A stretch of 51,362 nucleotides of DNA from Hymenobacter terrestris (GTDB taxonomy: Bacteria > Bacteroidota > Bacteroidia > Cytophagales > Hymenobacteraceae), in assembly GCF_013377905.1 (NCBI RefSeq), contig NZ_JABKAV010000023.1, positions 1-51,362 on the forward strand, given 5' to 3'. Shown piece after piece: positions 15,530 through 24,364 of the stretch. Each line of letters opens with the position of its first letter. Positions within the stretch are counted from its first letter, which is position 1. The notes beneath the pieces were generated by a model. That model was not told the DNA's origin. It did no database searches and was given only the letters and a program-made list of their open reading frames with translations. The position numbers and the translations under genes were made by a program.

Positions 15530-16906
15530 ATGAATTCTGCCCAAACCCTGACTGCTGAAGTGCCCCTGCCTGAGGTGGCGGGCACCGAAAAGCTGCTGCT
15601 GACTCTGGTGGCGCTGGGGCTGCTGCTGCTGCTGCCGGCCACCTTCGATGCCGATGCACAGCGGGCCCACTGGTGCTTTTTTGCCGCGCTGGGATTGATT
15701 AGTGTGGGTACGTTGGGCTGGGCCGGCTGGAAATACGGCCGCAAGCCGCCCGGCGTGCATCACCACAACCTGTGGCTGCGAGCCAGCACCAGCCGCGGGG
15801 CCGTGGCCTGGATTACGGGCATCGTGCTCACGGGCTTCTACGTTATCCTGTACTGGTTCAGCAGCCCCGACGACCAGGGCAATTACGGGCCGCTCAACCA
15901 GCTCGTGCACGCCCTCGACCCGTTCAGCCAGTGGCTGCGGAATAAGCCTTCTGACCAATGGTTTTTGTACGGTACCTTCTACACGCTGGCCATTCTGGTG
16001 ATGGGCGTGCGGGGGCTGCTGAAGTATCGCCACTCGCCTTACCACCTCATCCGCACCGGCTCGCTGATGTTCTTTCAGTTGGGGTTTGCCTTCCTGCTGC
16101 CGGGGCTGCTGCTGGCCTTTCAGCGGCCCGAATTCTACTTCAGCTACTTCTGGCCCCTCAAGCAGGACTACCTGTTTCCCGACACCGTGGGCTACCTGCT
16201 AAAGGATGGCGGGCCGGCGCTGGGCGTGTTCATGGTGTTCTGGACGGCCGTTATTTCCTTCGTGGGGGTGCCGATGCTCACCTACTTTTTCGGCAAGCGC
16301 TGGTACTGCTCGTGGGTGTGCGGCTGTGGCGGGCTGGCCGAAACGGCCGGCGACCCCTACCGCCACCTCTCTGACAAAAGCCGCACCGCCTGGAAATGGG
16401 AAGTGCGCATCATCTACACCGTACTGGTGGTAATTGTGCTGCTCACTGCATTGCTTTGGGTGGGCGCCTCGGGCGCGGTGCCAGCCTTGCAGGGCATCAC
16501 GCAGCCCCTAAGCAAAGCCTATGGGTTTGTTATCGGGGCCTTGTTTGCGGGCGTGATTGGGGTAGGCTTTTACCCTTTAATGGGGGCGCGGGTGTGGTGC
16601 CGGTTTGGCTGCCCCATGGCCGCTTACCTGGGTTTGCTTCAAAAGCATTTCTCGCGCTTCCGCATCACCACCAACGGCGCCCAGTGCATTAGTTGCGGCA
16701 ATTGCTCCAACGTCTGCGAAATGGGCATCGATGTGAAGCAGTACGCCCAGCGCGGCGAGCCCATCATCCGGGCCTCCTGCGTGGGCTGCGGCATGTGCTC
16801 CACGGCCTGCCCCCGCGGCGTGCTCAACCTCGAAAACGGCCCCCGCGAAGGCCGCTACCAGGGCTCCCAGCTCATCCACGCCGACTCACTGCGGATATTG
16901 AGCTGA
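15530..16906 (+). CDS. Membrane polyferredoxin (NapH/CcoG-like 4Fe-4S protein)
   Basis: The 458-residue protein has about eight hydrophobic segments. Between them are Cys clusters typical of NapH/NosR-type proteins: WYCSWVCGCGG (about 262-272) and WCRFGCP. Near the C-terminus are two ferredoxin sites, CISCGNCSNVCEMG and CVGCGMCSTACPRG, each CxxCxxCxxxC and able to bind one 4Fe-4S cluster. Family members carry electrons across or along the inner membrane to a periplasmic reductase or to a maturation system. With the upstream FAD enzyme it could form an NAD(P)H-to-periplasm electron route; no terminal reductase is visible in the window. Copy B of the palindromic repeat lies just upstream. Confidence 0.85.
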   Translation: MNSAQTLTAEVPLPEVAGTEKLLLTLVALGLLLLLPATFDADAQRAHWCFFAALGLISVGTLGWAGWKYGRKPPGVHHHNLWLRASTSRGAVAWITGIVLTGFYVILYWFSSPDDQGNYGPLNQLVHALDPFSQWLRNKPSDQWFLYGTFYTLAILVMGVRGLLKYRHSPYHLIRTGSLMFFQLGFAFLLPGLLLAFQRPEFYFSYFWPLKQDYLFPDTVGYLLKDGGPALGVFMVFWTAVISFVGVPMLTYFFGKRWYCSWVCGCGGLAETAGDPYRHLSDKSRTAWKWEVRIIYTVLVVIVLLTALLWVGASGAVPALQGITQPLSKAYGFVIGALFAGVIGVGFYPLMGARVWCRFGCPMAAYLGLLQKHFSRFRITTNGAQCISCGNCSNVCEMGIDVKQYAQRGEPIIRASCVGCGMCSTACPRGVLNLENGPREGRYQGSQLIHADSLRILS

Positions 16907-16923
16907 GCTATTAGCTTAGCACC

Positions 16924-18078
16924 ATGAAGTTACGGTTTCACGCATTCGCGTTCTACATGCTCATTGCGTGTATCCTGTGGCTCGGCGCCTGTGCCAGCGT
17001 AAGGCCCAGTAGCGCACTTCCTGGTGGATATAGTCAGTACACGGGTCTACCTATCATAGGCGCCGTACTATCTTGGCCGAACGAGAATTTTCCTAACGTC
17101 CGCTGGGAAAAAATCGGTGTATTAATTGACACAGAAAAGCCGAAGCGGCCAGTTTATCAGGGATTTCACGATAATGAGGTCCTCCGTATGGAGCCTTGCG
17201 CTGTGCTCCCCGAGACGCCACTTGCTCGACTGGTCGATCAAACCCAAGCCATTACCGAACAAACGCTCCGGTTCCCCGCCAACCTTGTGCTACCCAACGT
17301 CAGCTACCGCCCCGATGAGGCCGAAATTTCCAACATGGAATGGCAGCAATTCATCCGCCGTTTGCAATCTGAAGGAGATTCCGCAATGGCGGCCCGCATG
17401 TGGCCTGAGCGAGCCGCGCTACCCGAGCCCAACTACTTCACTGCCCCTTTCTACTTCCTGTATCCGGTAGTCGGCGTCAGCTACGAGCAAGTACAGGCCT
17501 ACTGCCGCTGGCGCGGCCAGCGCGTGACGGCTTCCTACAACCAAGGACAACCTGGCCGAATTAGCTTACCCCTCGACACGCTACATCCTGATTTCGTGCG
17601 TGTCGTTTACCGACTCCCCACGGAAGCCGAGTGGGAATACATGGCTACAGCTGGCACCAGCCAAACCTATTCTATGCCTTGCCTTGAACAACCTGCCCGT
17701 GTGAACCCGGCAGCAGCAGCGTACCTAAAACGGCGTTCTGGCACCCCCCAAACTGAGCAGCAGGTCAAGCAGGCCATTGTTGCTTTCAACAGCACTAAGA
17801 CACCGTTACCAACCATTCGCTACCGCTGGACGAAACCAGATTTTCTTGTTCTCAATACCCCCGATTACGTGTATGGCCTCACGCCTACTCCTTTCGGCCT
17901 TTACCATCTAGCTGGTAACGTAGCCGAAATGGTGCAGGAGCGCGGCATTACGAAGGGCGGCAGCTACCTCGACCCACTCGAAGCCTGCACCATAACCTCC
18001 CGCGGCACTTACGCCGGCCCTGCCCCGAACGTAGGCTTTCGGTGCGTGAGCCAAGCTTCGTATCCAAACCGCAAGTAA
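16924..18078 (+). CDS. FGE-sulfatase-fold lipoprotein without catalytic Cys
   Basis: The 384-residue protein has a lipoprotein signal (hydrophobic stretch, then LGACASV with lipid Cys near residue 23). An SUMF1/formylglycine-generating fold is indicated by EISNMEWQQFI, RLPTEAEWEYMATAG and the C-terminal GLYHLAGNVAEM, KGGSY and VGFRCVS. In active FGE the GNVWEW segment is followed by catalytic cysteines; here it reads GNVAEMVQERGITKGGS with no Cys, so it should be non-catalytic. The gliding/type IX lipoproteins GldJ and GldK share this fold and also lack activity, and a structural role is likely. It starts 17 bases after the polyferredoxin stop, so it is probably co-transcribed; whether it is part of that system is unknown. 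Confidence 0.75.
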   Translation: MKLRFHAFAFYMLIACILWLGACASVRPSSALPGGYSQYTGLPIIGAVLSWPNENFPNVRWEKIGVLIDTEKPKRPVYQGFHDNEVLRMEPCAVLPETPLARLVDQTQAITEQTLRFPANLVLPNVSYRPDEAEISNMEWQQFIRRLQSEGDSAMAARMWPERAALPEPNYFTAPFYFLYPVVGVSYEQVQAYCRWRGQRVTASYNQGQPGRISLPLDTLHPDFVRVVYRLPTEAEWEYMATAGTSQTYSMPCLEQPARVNPAAAAYLKRRSGTPQTEQQVKQAIVAFNSTKTPLPTIRYRWTKPDFLVLNTPDYVYGLTPTPFGLYHLAGNVAEMVQERGITKGGSYLDPLEACTITSRGTYAGPAPNVGFRCVSQASYPNRK

Positions 18079-18093
18079 CTTAATGGCTTTACC

Positions 18094-18555
18094 TCAGCTT
18101 TTGGCCAGCTTAGCCAGCACCTCCTTGGTCTTACTCACGTGGTCGGCGGCGTTGCTCAGCGAGTTGAAGATGTACTGGATGATGCCCTCCTTATCGATGA
18201 CAAATGTGACGCGGCCGGGCAGCAGGCCCAGCAGGGCGCGGGGCACCTCGTAGAGCTTGCGCACCTTGCCGTCGGTGTCAGCGAGCAACGGGAAGGGCAG
18301 GCGGTGCTTGTCGGCGAACTGCTGGTGCGAGGCTTCCGAGTCGGAGCTGACGCCGACTACTTCGGCCCCGAGGTCCTGGAAATCCTGGTATTCGTCGCGG
18401 AACGAGCAGGCCTGGGTGGTGCAGCCGGGCGTATTGTCGCGGGGGTAGAAATAAAGCACTACACTACGCTGGCCGCGCAAATCGCTCAGGCGGAAGGTGC
18501 TGCCGGTAGCGGTGGGTAGGGTGAAATCGGGGGCTTGGTCGCCAATCTGAAGCAT
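18094..18555 (-). CDS. bcp: Thioredoxin-dependent thiol peroxidase (BCP-type peroxiredoxin)
   Basis: With ATG 18555 as start (MLQIGDQAPDFTLP) it has 153 residues, the usual BCP length. The catalytic motif PRDNTPGCTTQAC carries the peroxidatic Cys45 and the resolving Cys50 five residues later, the BCP/PrxQ arrangement. It reduces H2O2 and organic hydroperoxides in the cytoplasm and is recycled by thioredoxin. The open frame runs on to 18714, but the extension crosses a -7 element (TACTTTTGC, minus strand, 18635-18627) and gives non-family sequence, so it is rejected. The gene is alone on its strand, convergent with 16924-18078 and divergent from the GT2 at 18814. Confidence 0.95.
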   Translation of the reverse strand: MLQIGDQAPDFTLPTATGSTFRLSDLRGQRSVVLYFYPRDNTPGCTTQACSFRDEYQDFQDLGAEVVGVSSDSEASHQQFADKHRLPFPLLADTDGKVRKLYEVPRALLGLLPGRVTFVIDKEGIIQYIFNSLSNAADHVSKTKEVLAKLAKS

Positions 18556-18626
18556 GGGATGGGGGCGGCTTGGGGGCCGGTAGCAGGGCGCGGAGTTGCG
18601 CGGGTGCAGCCCAACAGTGGGCCGGC

Positions 18627-18635
18627 GCAAAAGTA
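18627..18635 (-). promoter_or_regulatory. -7 element of the peroxiredoxin gene
   Basis: The minus strand reads TACTTTTGC, an exact TAnnTTTG match, 72 bases before the ATG at 18555. No TTG is seen at the -33 position. Confidence 0.45.
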
Positions 18636-18813
18636 GCCCCAAACCACCGATGCACTCCGCAGCCCGGCTTTCCTGCCGCAAGCCCGGCCGTAAGCCCAAC
18701 AGAAGCCGGGGCATCTGTGCATCTTTGCACCGCTTTTGGTGCCGGCGGCAGTTAGCCAGCGCCGGCCAGCCCCCTCAACCGGGTCGGCCGCCCCCCTCCT
18801 CCCCGCTCCCCGC

Positions 18814-19503
18814 ATGGTCATCGACGTTATCATTCCCGCCTTCAACGAGGAGCAGTCCATCGGCCGGGTACTGGCCGAAATTCCGGCCGGGCTGGTGCGC
18901 GAGGTTATCGTGGTGGATAACAACTCCAGCGACCAGACGGGGGCCGTGGCCGCCGCGGCCGGCGCCACTGTGCTGCGCGAGCCCCGCCCCGGCTACGGCC
19001 ACGCCTGCCTGGCTGGTATGGCCCACTCCTTCGCCCACGCCGCCGTCGAACAGGCCGACATTATCGTGTTTCTCGACGGCGACTACTCCGATTATCCCGC
19101 CGACATGACGGTCCTGGTGCAGCCCATCATCCGCGGCGAGGCCGATATGGTGATTGGCTCGCGGGCGTTGGGCGAGCGGGAAAACGGCTCGATGATGCCC
19201 CAGCAGCTGTTCGGCAACTGGCTGGCCACTACCTTGCTGCGCTGGTTCTACGGCGCCCGGTTCACCGACCTTGGTCCGTTCCGGGCAATCCGGCGCGAGG
19301 CCTTGCAACGTATCGGCATGCAGGATACTACCTATGGCTGGACGGTGGAAATGCAACTCAAGGCCGCCAAGCTCGGGCTGCGCTCCGTGGAAGTGCCCGT
19401 GCGCTACCGCCGCCGCATTGGCGTGAGCAAGGTGTCGGGCACTGTGAGAGGTACGCTGGGCGCGGGCTACAAGATTCTGTGGACGATTTTTCGGTATTTG
19501 TGA
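18814..19503 (+). CDS. GT2 glycosyltransferase (DPM1/DPG synthase-like)
   Basis: With ATG 18814 (MVIDVIIPAFNEEQSIG) it has 229 residues; a TTG at 18736 would add 26 residues ahead of the conserved start. Motifs: IPAFNEE, VVDNNSSDQT, GYGHACLAG, the DGDYSDYPADM metal-binding site, and GSRALGERENGSM followed by DLGPFRAI. This set is typical of bacterial dolichyl-phosphate-sugar-synthase-like GT2 proteins without membrane helices. They move a sugar from a nucleotide donor to polyprenyl phosphate, supplying donors for GT-C enzymes such as those at 823 or 24365; that link is inference. The next gene, another GT2, starts 54 bases downstream on the same strand. Confidence 0.85.
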   Translation: MVIDVIIPAFNEEQSIGRVLAEIPAGLVREVIVVDNNSSDQTGAVAAAAGATVLREPRPGYGHACLAGMAHSFAHAAVEQADIIVFLDGDYSDYPADMTVLVQPIIRGEADMVIGSRALGERENGSMMPQQLFGNWLATTLLRWFYGARFTDLGPFRAIRREALQRIGMQDTTYGWTVEMQLKAAKLGLRSVEVPVRYRRRIGVSKVSGTVRGTLGAGYKILWTIFRYL

Positions 19504-19556
19504 GGGGGACGCGCCGCTTGTCATCCCATCACCTCCATCACCCGCTTACCACCTGA

Positions 19557-21047
19557 ATGCTCGCTCTTCAAGTTCTATTAATAACGGTGTACGGCCTGTG
19601 CCTGCTGCTGCTGCTGGGGTTCAGCCTCACGCAGTGGCACCTGACGCGGCTGGCCCGCCGGATGTACGCCACGCCCCCGCTGCCCGCGCCGGCGTCTCCC
19701 ACCGAGTGGCCCCTGCTAACGGTGCAGCTCCCGCTCTATAACGAGCCGTTTGTGGTCGAGCGCCTTATTGATGCCTGCGCCGCCCTTAACTACCCGGCCG
19801 GCCGCCTGCATGTGCAGGTGCTCGACGATTCGACCGACGAAACCGTGGACCTGGCTGCGGCCCGCGTGCAGTACCACGCCGCTCGGGGTCTGCACATCAC
19901 CCACGAGCGGCGCACCGTGCGCACCGGCTACAAAGCCGGCGCCCTGGCCCACGGCCTGAGCTGCACCAAGGGCGAGTTGGTAGCTATTTTCGACGCCGAC
20001 TTTCTGCCCGAGCCCAACTTTCTGCGCCAGACGGTACCGCACTTTTTCGGTCCCGACAGCGCCCGCACCGGCGTGGTGCAAACCCGCTGGGGTCACTTGA
20101 ATGAAGACTATTCGCTGCTGACGGAATTGCAGGCCTTCGGGCTGAACGCGCACTTTTTTGTGGAGCAGGTGGGCCGGCAGGCGGGCAGGCACTTCCTGAA
20201 CTTCAACGGCACAGGCGGCATCTGGCGGCGCGTCTGCATCGAGGATGCCGGCGGCTGGCACGCCGATACGCTCACCGAGGACCTCGACCTGAGCTACCGG
20301 GCCCAGCTGCGGGGCTGGCACTTCCACTACCTAACCCAGGTGGCGGCCCCCGCCGAACTGCCCATCACCATGGATGCGCTTAAGTCGCAGCAGTTTCGCT
20401 GGACCAAGGGCGCGGCGGAAGTGGCCCGCAAGCACCTGATGCAGGTGTGGCGCTCAAACCAGTCATTCGGCACCCGCCTGCACGCCACGTTTCACCTGCT
20501 CAACAGCGCCGTATTTGTGGCGATTTTACTGATGGCCGTACTAAGCGTGCCCCTGGTATTTGTGCGGGCGCTGGGCGCGGAACAGTTGCGGCCGGTGTTC
20601 CATTTGGCCGCGTTTTTTCTGGTGGCCCTATTTCCGCTCACATTCTATTTCCGCACGTCCTGGCGGCAGGCGGCCCGGCGGCGGCCGGCTCCGGCGGGCT
20701 TTGTGGGCCAGTTGCTGCTGTTTTTGGCGTTTTCGATGGGCCTTAGCCTGCACAACTCCCGGGCGGTACTGCTGGGGCTGATGGGCCAGCGCAGCGCCTT
20801 TATTCGTACGCCCAAGCTGGGCGCCGGGGCCAGCAAAGCGGCTGGCCCGAGCAGCTGGCGCGGCCGGCGTTACCGCACCAGCCGGCTGTTGGGCGGCCTC
20901 ACGCTGCTTGAAGGCCTGCTAGCCGCCTACTTCCTGTTCGGCATCGGGGCTGGTATTTATCTGCAGGAATACGGCCTGCTGCCCACTCACCTACTACTGG
21001 CCACCGGCTACGGGCTGGTGTTCTACTATTCGCTTAAGCACGCCTGA
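19557..21047 (+). CDS. Cellulose-synthase-like membrane GT2
   Basis: The 496-residue protein has one N-terminal helix (about 3-25), a cytoplasmic GT-A domain, and four or five C-terminal helices. The processive-GT signature is complete: DDST (90-93), DAD (146-148), TED (240-242) and QQFRW (278-282). The sequence resembles CslA-type beta-mannan/glucan synthases. Such enzymes polymerise a beta-linked polysaccharide from a nucleotide sugar and extrude it through their own helices. No BcsB-, PilZ- or export-channel gene is adjacent; the only glycan partner is the GT2 just upstream. Sugar type cannot be read from the motifs. Confidence 0.88.
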   Translation: MLALQVLLITVYGLCLLLLLGFSLTQWHLTRLARRMYATPPLPAPASPTEWPLLTVQLPLYNEPFVVERLIDACAALNYPAGRLHVQVLDDSTDETVDLAAARVQYHAARGLHITHERRTVRTGYKAGALAHGLSCTKGELVAIFDADFLPEPNFLRQTVPHFFGPDSARTGVVQTRWGHLNEDYSLLTELQAFGLNAHFFVEQVGRQAGRHFLNFNGTGGIWRRVCIEDAGGWHADTLTEDLDLSYRAQLRGWHFHYLTQVAAPAELPITMDALKSQQFRWTKGAAEVARKHLMQVWRSNQSFGTRLHATFHLLNSAVFVAILLMAVLSVPLVFVRALGAEQLRPVFHLAAFFLVALFPLTFYFRTSWRQAARRRPAPAGFVGQLLLFLAFSMGLSLHNSRAVLLGLMGQRSAFIRTPKLGAGASKAAGPSSWRGRRYRTSRLLGGLTLLEGLLAAYFLFGIGAGIYLQEYGLLPTHLLLATGYGLVFYYSLKHA

Positions 21048-21088
21048 CAAAGGGTTGGGAGCGTGGGAAATACACGTCCAGAACCCAG

Positions 21089-21802
21089 CTACAGCCGACC
21101 ATAGAATGCGGTTCGGTAGGTATCGCCCACTGGAATTACGGTGGGGTTACCGGCGGCCGACTGAATAAAAATTCGGCTCCGCTCCACGGTGTGCGTGTGG
21201 GCTAACGCAACAATAAACGACTTATGCACGCGCACAAACTCTGCGGCGGGTAGACTATCTTCCAAGCTATTAAGCGTTTGGCGGGCTATAACCTTCTCCG
21301 TCAGTGTATGGATAATTACGTAGTTCTGTAAGCCTTCCAGATAGAGTACCTCGGCCAGATCAATGCGCTGCATCCGGTGTTCGGTTTTGACGAAAAGGTA
21401 GGGACGGGGTGGTTCTGCCGGCTCTGGAACCGGAGCCGGGCGCAACCGCCGCTGCGCCTTCTGCACGGCCTGATAGAACCGCTCGAAAGGGATGGGTTTA
21501 AGCAGATAATCAATCACATCGTGTTCGAAACCGGCCAGCGCATACTCGGCGTAAGCGGTAGTCAGCACCACCTGCGCACGCCGGTCCAGGGCCTGCAGGA
21601 ATTGTAGGCCCGTTAGCTGCGGCATCTGGATATCGAGAAATATCAGGTCGACGCGCCGCTCTCCCACCCAATTCAGGGCCTCTACCGGGTTCTGGCTGCT
21701 CCCGGCCAGCTGCAGAAAGGGCACCTTGGCCACGTAGTCGGTCAGGATGTCGAGCGCCAGCGGCTTGTCATCTACCAGCAGGCAATGAATTGGGTCGGTC
21801 AT
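21089..21802 (-). CDS. LytTR-family response regulator
   Basis: The 237-residue protein has a receiver domain (1-120) with acidic pocket D11-D12, phospho-acceptor D57 (LIFLDIQMP) and a conserved Lys in LKPIPFERF. A LytTR DNA-binding domain follows (about 140-237): LFVKTEHRMQRIDLAEVLYLEG, then FVRVHKSFIVAL. LytTR regulators bind pairs of short direct repeats spaced by two helical turns. The gene overlaps the kinase gene by 4 bases (ATGA) and is last in a three-gene operon. A candidate target, a 21-bp-phased direct repeat, lies upstream of the operon at 24058-24091. Confidence 0.93.
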   Translation of the reverse strand: MTDPIHCLLVDDKPLALDILTDYVAKVPFLQLAGSSQNPVEALNWVGERRVDLIFLDIQMPQLTGLQFLQALDRRAQVVLTTAYAEYALAGFEHDVIDYLLKPIPFERFYQAVQKAQRRLRPAPVPEPAEPPRPYLFVKTEHRMQRIDLAEVLYLEGLQNYVIIHTLTEKVIARQTLNSLEDSLPAAEFVRVHKSFIVALAHTHTVERSRIFIQSAAGNPTVIPVGDTYRTAFYGRL

Positions 21803-22863
21803 AAATCGAGGTGGAGCGTAACCTGAAAATCGGTGGGCGTATCGGCAATAGTCAGCGTATGCCGGGCCGGGTAGAGTAGCGCCAGCCGCCGCCGCACGTT
21901 GGCCAGCCCGATGCCGCCAACTTGGTCTTTCTGCTGCTCGTTTTTGGTGTTGCGCAGGCAGAAGTCCAGCGTTGTAGCGCTTAGATCGAGCTGAAGCGTA
22001 ACCGGCTGAGTAGCGTCAGTTAGGACTCCGTGCTTGAACGCGTTTTCCACGAACGACACCAGCAGCATGGGCGCAATCAGTTGCCCATTCAGCGGCCCCC
22101 GGAGCTGATAATCCAGGTGCAGGTTGTCTTTCGTGCCGATGCGTTGCAGCTCCATCAACCCGTTCAGATAGTCCAGTTCGCGGCTCAGTAGCACTTGGTC
22201 GTGGTGGGCATCGTGCAGCATGTAGCGCAGCAGCTCCGACAGTTTCAGCAAGGCTCCCGGCGCGGCATCCGACTTCTGGTACACCAGCGCGTAAATATCG
22301 TTGATGGTGTTGAACAGGAAGTGCGGATTCAGTTGGGAGCGAAGAAACGTCAGCTCGGCCGTGGTGTGGGTTTGTTGGGTTTCGCGCCGCCGTCGCTCCG
22401 CCAGCAGGCTGTGCCGAATAACGGCGTACAGCAGCCCATACAGCACGTCGTCGAAATGAAACCGGACGCTGTTTTCAATGAACCACTGCGCCGTAAAATT
22501 CGTGTTCCGCTCGTAGTTATCGAAGCCGAGCAGCGGCTTGAACACGTAAAATTCCAGCCCGTACCGCAGCCCCGTAATGAGTAGCAAAGTCAGCAGTAAC
22601 CCAGCCGCCGCCCGCCCGAAAGGCTGCCAGCCGAGCGTACTCGCCAGCAGCGGCCGGGCCACCAGCCACACGGGCAGGTAGAACGCCGCCGCCTTAATCA
22701 GCAGATAGCCCAGGTTTAGCAGCCAGTACGTTACCTCTGTCATTCCGGGCGGCATGGCGGCCGGCGCGTCGTACATCGCCACCACATCTTTTACCAGCAA
22801 CAGTGCCCAGATGAGCAGGTGAACGGGCCATTCGGGCAAGGCACGCAGCCGGGCAGTACTCAT
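21799..22863 (-). CDS. LytS/YehU-like sensor histidine kinase
   Basis: The 354-residue protein has about four N-terminal helices (to about residue 145), a short coiled linker (RRRETQQTHTTAELTFLRSQ), then the His_kinase domain with phospho-acceptor motif LNPHFLFNTINDIYALV. A HATPase region follows, with VENAFKHG as the N-box and GGIGLANVRRRL as the G-box. This is the LytS-type kinase that partners LytTR regulators. It has no sensory domain beyond the membrane helices. It overlaps both neighbours by 4 bases, so all three genes are translationally coupled. Confidence 0.93.
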   Translation of the reverse strand: MSTARLRALPEWPVHLLIWALLLVKDVVAMYDAPAAMPPGMTEVTYWLLNLGYLLIKAAAFYLPVWLVARPLLASTLGWQPFGRAAAGLLLTLLLITGLRYGLEFYVFKPLLGFDNYERNTNFTAQWFIENSVRFHFDDVLYGLLYAVIRHSLLAERRRRETQQTHTTAELTFLRSQLNPHFLFNTINDIYALVYQKSDAAPGALLKLSELLRYMLHDAHHDQVLLSRELDYLNGLMELQRIGTKDNLHLDYQLRGPLNGQLIAPMLLVSFVENAFKHGVLTDATQPVTLQLDLSATTLDFCLRNTKNEQQKDQVGGIGLANVRRRLALLYPARHTLTIADTPTDFQVTLHLDL

Positions 22864-23963
22864 TGATTGGTCGATTCGGCGGTAGGGTATTTCTGGGTCA
22901 AGTACGCCAGAATTTCGGGGAAGAACTGCTCAAAATCCGAGTAGGTGTGCTGGCCGCTGTACCGAGTCGCAAGCACATCGGCAATATCGCCGGCGTACTG
23001 GAAATCATCGACCACCTCCTGCGCGCCCTGTTTGCGGGCTTCTTTGGGCGACTGGTACTGCCGGAGCAGGGCAATAGTCACGCCGCGCACCAGGTTCTCA
23101 TCAAAGCAGTGCGCCCAGTCGTGAATATTGTTGTGCTTCATGCCCGCGTCGGTTTTGTTGAACAGGTACGCCAGCTTGTTGACATCGACCTTATAGCGCT
23201 GCTGAATGGCTTTGGTATAGATATGACTCCCTTCGTGCCAGACGGTTATTACCGATTCGGAACCAAGGCTGAAGACGGGCACGCTGGCGGCGGCTGATTC
23301 GCGGTCGAGAAACCCCACGTTGTACACAATCCGGTTGGCATAGCGTGGATTGAGGGTTTTGGGCATAATGGCGTGCGCCCCCCAACTGTTGAGCGGGTCG
23401 AGGCAGATAGTCCACTCGGGAGCCTTAGTCCGGAAGCGGTACAGCGAGTCGAGCTTGCCAATGAGGTTTTCGCTGACGATCCGGGCCCGTACGGGTTGGG
23501 CCCAGGCGACGTAATCGGCCTGGTGCTGCTGGTAAAAGGTCCAGAAGTTGCTGTCGTCGAAAAACTGCTTACAGAGCCGCATATACGTCTGTATCGAATC
23601 CTTACCGTTTAGGGTGTACCAATCGGTTTGCGCCGGATAATGAATGCGCACGGCCGGAAAATTATCGAGGCAGTACCCCAGTTCGGGCAGGTCGGGGTAC
23701 ACGCCCTTCAGCTGCCGGGCATACTGCACCGCCGGATGGTTGGCAAAAGGGGTGAAGTAAGCCTCGGCTTCTTTGGCATAAGCCGATTTGTTTGGCATTG
23801 GGTACTTGCCGGCCAGCATCTGCACCACCGTGAACAGCTCAATTCCGGGATGAACTATCACCGTAAGTTGGTCGGCCGGGGGCTGAGCAGCCGTAGTGCG
23901 GGGCTGGGCAACAAGGATGCTGCCGGATAAGAGGACAAGCAAAAACGTGAATAGGGTTTTCAT
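22860..23963 (-). CDS. Exported DUF4932-like putative zinc metalloprotease
   Basis: The 367-residue protein has a signal peptide (MKTLFTFLLVLLSGSILVAQ, cleavage likely after residue 19 or 20). The first half, starting VIVHPGIELFTVVQMLAG, resembles DUF4932. A zincin motif HEGSH is at 243-247, and a candidate third ligand is E289 in HCFDENL. It is first in an operon with LytS and LytR genes, overlapping the kinase by 4 bases, so it may belong to the same signalling route, for example by processing a signal peptide in the periplasm (inference). A similar, longer exported zincin lies in the NtrC operon (33738-35210). Confidence 0.75.
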   Translation of the reverse strand: MKTLFTFLLVLLSGSILVAQPRTTAAQPPADQLTVIVHPGIELFTVVQMLAGKYPMPNKSAYAKEAEAYFTPFANHPAVQYARQLKGVYPDLPELGYCLDNFPAVRIHYPAQTDWYTLNGKDSIQTYMRLCKQFFDDSNFWTFYQQHQADYVAWAQPVRARIVSENLIGKLDSLYRFRTKAPEWTICLDPLNSWGAHAIMPKTLNPRYANRIVYNVGFLDRESAAASVPVFSLGSESVITVWHEGSHIYTKAIQQRYKVDVNKLAYLFNKTDAGMKHNNIHDWAHCFDENLVRGVTIALLRQYQSPKEARKQGAQEVVDDFQYAGDIADVLATRYSGQHTYSDFEQFFPEILAYLTQKYPTAESTNQ

Positions 23964-24057
23964 AACGGGGCGCTTGGTAGTTGAGTGGTCTGAGGTGCGT
24001 CAGTTGACAGGTTGATGCCTCAAAAGAAGCGGCCGTCCTGTACTCGCCAGACCCGGA

Positions 24058-24091
24058 TTGACCAACCGCCCTTTTTCGTTGACCAACGCCC
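24058..24091. promoter_or_regulatory. 21-bp-phased direct repeat, candidate LytTR site
   Basis: TTGACCAACCGCCC (24058-24071) and TTGACCAACGCCC (24079-24091) are direct repeats with a 21-base period, two helical turns. On the minus strand each contains GTTGGT, the core of the LytTR half-site. They lie about 95-130 bases before the ATG of the protease-LytS-LytR operon (23963). Apart from this site and the -7-like element at 24312, nothing else is recognised in 23964-24364. Confidence 0.5.
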
Positions 24092-24311
24092 TGTTCGCGG
24101 GCCGCCTTACTTACTGCGCCAGCAGAAATCTAAGGTCACCATCACTGCTATCAAATCCTAGAGAAAGTAGCCGGATATTGACCGCGTTTCATCTGCGGCG
24201 CCTAGAGCGAAACGCTCCTCCAATTAGCGCGCGCAGGTTAGCCAGCGCAACAGGCCCTGGCAGTTCACGCAGAAGCGGCCGGCTTGCATACGTGCTAAGA
24301 AACGAAACGCG

Positions 24312-24319
24312 ATTTTTGC
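24312..24319 (+). promoter_or_regulatory. -7-like element for GT87-like gene
   Basis: ATTTTTGC matches the 3' half of TAnnTTTG, about 45-60 bases before the candidate ATG codons of the 24365-25720 gene. No -33 element is clear. Confidence 0.3.
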
Positions 24320-24364
24320 ACCAGCCCCTCAATCAAGTTGATAGTGGCGCTACCTCACTTCCGA

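Noticed and set aside
16924..18078. Active formylglycine-generating enzyme for sulfatases
   Set aside because: Catalytic cysteines after GNV-E are missing and no sulfatase gene is nearby.
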